Below the pieces are notes generated by a model that made no database searches, was not told where the DNA came from, and saw only the letters and a list, made by a program, of their open reading frames with translations. Below, one piece after another: positions 62,059-64,000 of a DNA stretch of 64,000 nt (position 1 is its first letter; each line of letters opens with the position of its first letter). Origin of the DNA: Galbula dea (taxonomy: Eukaryota; Chordata; Aves; Piciformes; Galbulidae). A program made the translations under genes and the position numbers. The stretch spans positions 3,224,001 to 3,288,000 of the forward strand of contig VWZX01005690.1 of the NCBI GenBank assembly GCA_013399015.1, in the 5' to 3' direction.

Positions 62059-62529
62059 GTATGTACTATACAGAAGTGCAACTCTGCAAGGTTCTTTATA
62101 TTGTACAATGTAAAGTCATCACTGATAACTAAGGATTTTTCAAGCGATTGTATTAATGTATTGTGTTGATTTTTAAGTAGAACAAATTCGGAATCCCTAT
62201 TATGCTGAAGATCAGATGAGGGAGGGAGACATTTTTAAGTGTTGCAGGTGTTATTTGTTACAAGGAATAATTATGGAGACTGTCAGTAAGAGAGTGAATT
62301 AATTAGAAGTATTTTAGTCAAAAGGTAAATTGCATACTGATAGTTCTCTATGCAGAATTCTCACTTAATGTGAGAGTGGTTCAGTTAGTGATTACTAATA
62401 ATAGGGTACTGCATTTGGTTGGCTTGCAAACTTGTTTTTTTTGTCTCAAGCTTGTCAAGTGGTGACAAGAGAGCTATCTCCATATTAATGCTATTTTTTT
62501 TCTAGAATCTGTAGGCAGTGCAAACTGCT

Positions 62530-63300
62530 GGGAAAAAGGGAAGAGTTGTGTCATGATTTAGGCCCACCCAGCTGGCAACAAAGCACCATGCAGCCACTTG
62601 CGCAGTCATACTGCCCTCTGGCATGAGGAGGACAAAATACTACAAAAGACTTGAGGTTCAAGATAAAGGACAGGGAGGGCTCACTCACTAAGTATGGTCA
62701 CAGGCAAAAGACAGACTCAACTTGTGGAAACAATCAGCTTAATATAAACAAAACCACTACCAGTTTACCAATTGAATAAAAGTAGCACAGTCAGAAACTG
62801 TCCTACTTTTTAAGAGCTGAGTCTTAAAACAAAAACAAAACAAAACCTCAGTAAAACCCAAAAATCATTGCCTCCACCCCTCCCTTCTTCCTGGGTTCAG
62901 CTTTGCTCCTGATTGTCTACCTACTCTCCCCGCAGCAGTGCAGAAGGGTGCAGGGGATGAGGGTTGCAGTCAATCTGTCCCATTGTGTTTCTGCTTCTCC
63001 TTCTGCAAAAGAAAAACTCCTCAGTCTTCCCTGTGCAACATGGCGTCTTTCTCAAGGGAGACTGTTCCCCACAAACTTAAACTAGTGTGGATCCCTTTTG
63101 CAGGCTGCGTCATCCCAGTGGTGGCTCACTCCAGCACGGGCTTCCCTCAGAGTCATGACCACCTTTGGGAGCAATACACTACTCCAGTGTGGAGTCCTCC
63201 ACAGGCTGCAGGCAGGATTCTGCCCCACTTGAGATTTCTAAATACTGCGAGGACTTAGCCTGCCATCTCAGCATTGTCTGGAGGGGAATGGCTGCTCTGC
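62530..63300. mobile_element. Degenerate avian LTR/ERV-like repeat
   Basis: The stretch has TTTAGGCCCACCCAGCTGGC, a C-rich middle with ACCCCTCCCTTCTTCCTGGG, and repeated ACTCCAG(C/T)(A/G)(C/T)GGG-type units near 63128-63200. I recognise this layout as a common avian interspersed repeat, probably derived from an endogenous retrovirus. I cannot name the family, and no viral gene is recognisable. The short frames at 62903-63258 are chance. Confidence 0.5.
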
Positions 63301-63640
63301 CATCTCAACTGATGTTGAGTTGAAATTGAAATGACTGTTTTCTGAATGTGCTTGTGTTTAGGTGTCTTTGTGTGCTACTTGTCTTGTGTTTAATTTTTTT
63401 AACTTGTTCACTTTTTCCTGATACTTCTGTGATTTTAATTTTTTTTCCTAGTTTTCTTTTTAATTGGATGTAAGATTTTTTTCAGTAAAACAGTAGGGAA
63501 CCAAGGCAATTGCCATTGACCTTCTCAAGGTAACATACTCCCATTCATCTGAACTTTTGACTAGTAAATATTTTTTCACCTAGATCACTGTTGTTTGACC
63601 TTGAAGAGGTGATCTCATAGATTTATCGGTGTTTTCCATT

Positions 63641-63849
63641 CATAGGATCATAGGATTGTCAGAGTTGGAAGGGATCTCAAAGATCATCCGGTTCCAACCC
63701 CCCTGCCTGGCAGGGACACCATCCACTAGATCAGGTTACCCAGGGCCCCATCAAGCCTTGTCTTAAAAGCTTCCAGGGATGAGGCTTCCACAACCTCTCT
63801 GGGCAACCTGTTCCACTGCCTAACAACCCTCATAGTGAAGAACTTCCTG
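63641..63849 (-). mobile_element. Young CR1 LINE 3' tail, minus
   Basis: This is a reverse-oriented CR1 tail, starting with CATAGGATCATAGGATTGTC and ending near AGAACTTCCTG. It matches the 21090-21339 copy at about 96-97% by hand count. It is severely 5'-truncated, to about 210 bp. It sits in CRPPA intron 2, antisense to the gene. Confidence 0.95.
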
Positions 63850-64000
63850 TCTGAAATGTGCGTTGTATTTATTTGCTCTGTGTTGGCTTCCTGTTGTGGC
63901 TTAGATCCACTGAATACGGAGAGGCTAGGCCATCAGAGAACTGGACAGTTGTTACCTGACAAAGTAATTGAATTAAGGAACCAAGAGGAGAATTCCATTG

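Larger units (their letters stand above)
62059..64000 (+). other. CRPPA: CRPPA intron 2, 5' part
   Basis: This is the beginning of intron 2, which continues off the right edge. It contains an LTR-like interspersed repeat at about 62530-63300 and a young CR1 tail at 63641-63849. No further CRPPA exon was found. The next would be expected to resume in phase 0. Confidence 0.85.

Noticed and set aside
61663..62169. 168-codon frame over CRPPA exon 2
   Set aside because: Both ends extend into introns. Consensus splice sites at 61779 and 62058 bound the conserved part.
62903..63258. Short plus-strand frames in CRPPA intron 2
   Set aside because: They fall inside an LTR-like interspersed repeat and match no CRPPA sequence.
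1..64000. CRISPR arrays, operons, integrons or other prokaryotic-type systems
   Set aside because: The sequence is vertebrate nuclear DNA with split genes and CR1 LINEs. The only regular short repeats are microsatellites.

Overview
This window looks like nuclear DNA from a bird. The interspersed repeats are almost all CR1 LINEs, at least ten insertions or fragments in both orientations. There is no mammalian-type SINE or L1, intergenic spacing is compact, and the base composition is AT-rich apart from two sharp CpG islands. I cannot name the species. The only protein-coding content I can support is three vertebrate genes in the order LRRC72 (minus), SOSTDC1 (plus), CRPPA (plus). As far as I recall, this order and relative orientation match mammals. 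Most other reading frames are shadows, CR1 debris or chance frames in CpG islands.

Region 1 to 9.7 kb holds the 5' half of LRRC72 on the minus strand. Four short exons (30, 74, 70 and 82 nt) run leftward from a CpG island at about 8.9-9.7 kb. Their phases join exactly and encode the start of a leucine-rich-repeat protein. The 3' half lies off the left edge.

Region 9.7 to 38.1 kb is intergenic. It holds CR1 copies, an LTR-like fragment, one CR1 reverse-transcriptase fragment, and two copies of a composite SINE with a tRNA-Glu-like head and a CR1 3' tail. One of these SINEs has split an older CR1.

Region 38.1 to 41.9 kb is a complete two-exon SOSTDC1. It has a TATA box, 206 codons, a signal peptide, an eight-cysteine cystine-knot domain, an NXI-type LRP-binding loop and a 3' UTR with AATAAA. 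It encodes a secreted BMP and Wnt antagonist.

Region 41.9 to 54.5 kb is intergenic. It includes a 177-bp duplication (two copies 1,122 bp apart) and a GGGAAAAA microsatellite.

Region 54.5 to 64 kb opens with a TATA-less CpG-island promoter carrying a perfect NRF1 palindrome. It then holds coding exons 1 and 2 of CRPPA (formerly ISPD), the CDP-ribitol pyrophosphorylase of alpha-dystroglycan glycosylation. The remaining CRPPA exons lie beyond the right edge. Intron 1 is about 6.4 kb, and intron 2 carries an LTR-like repeat and a young CR1.

The three genes are neighbours but do not form a pathway. SOSTDC1 acts outside the cell on BMP/Wnt signalling, CRPPA makes a cytosolic nucleotide-sugar donor, and LRRC72 is a poorly characterised LRR protein. 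I saw no undescribed multi-gene system. The most unusual items are the tRNA-Glu/CR1 SINE and the hidden LRRC72 exons. All identity figures are hand counts.
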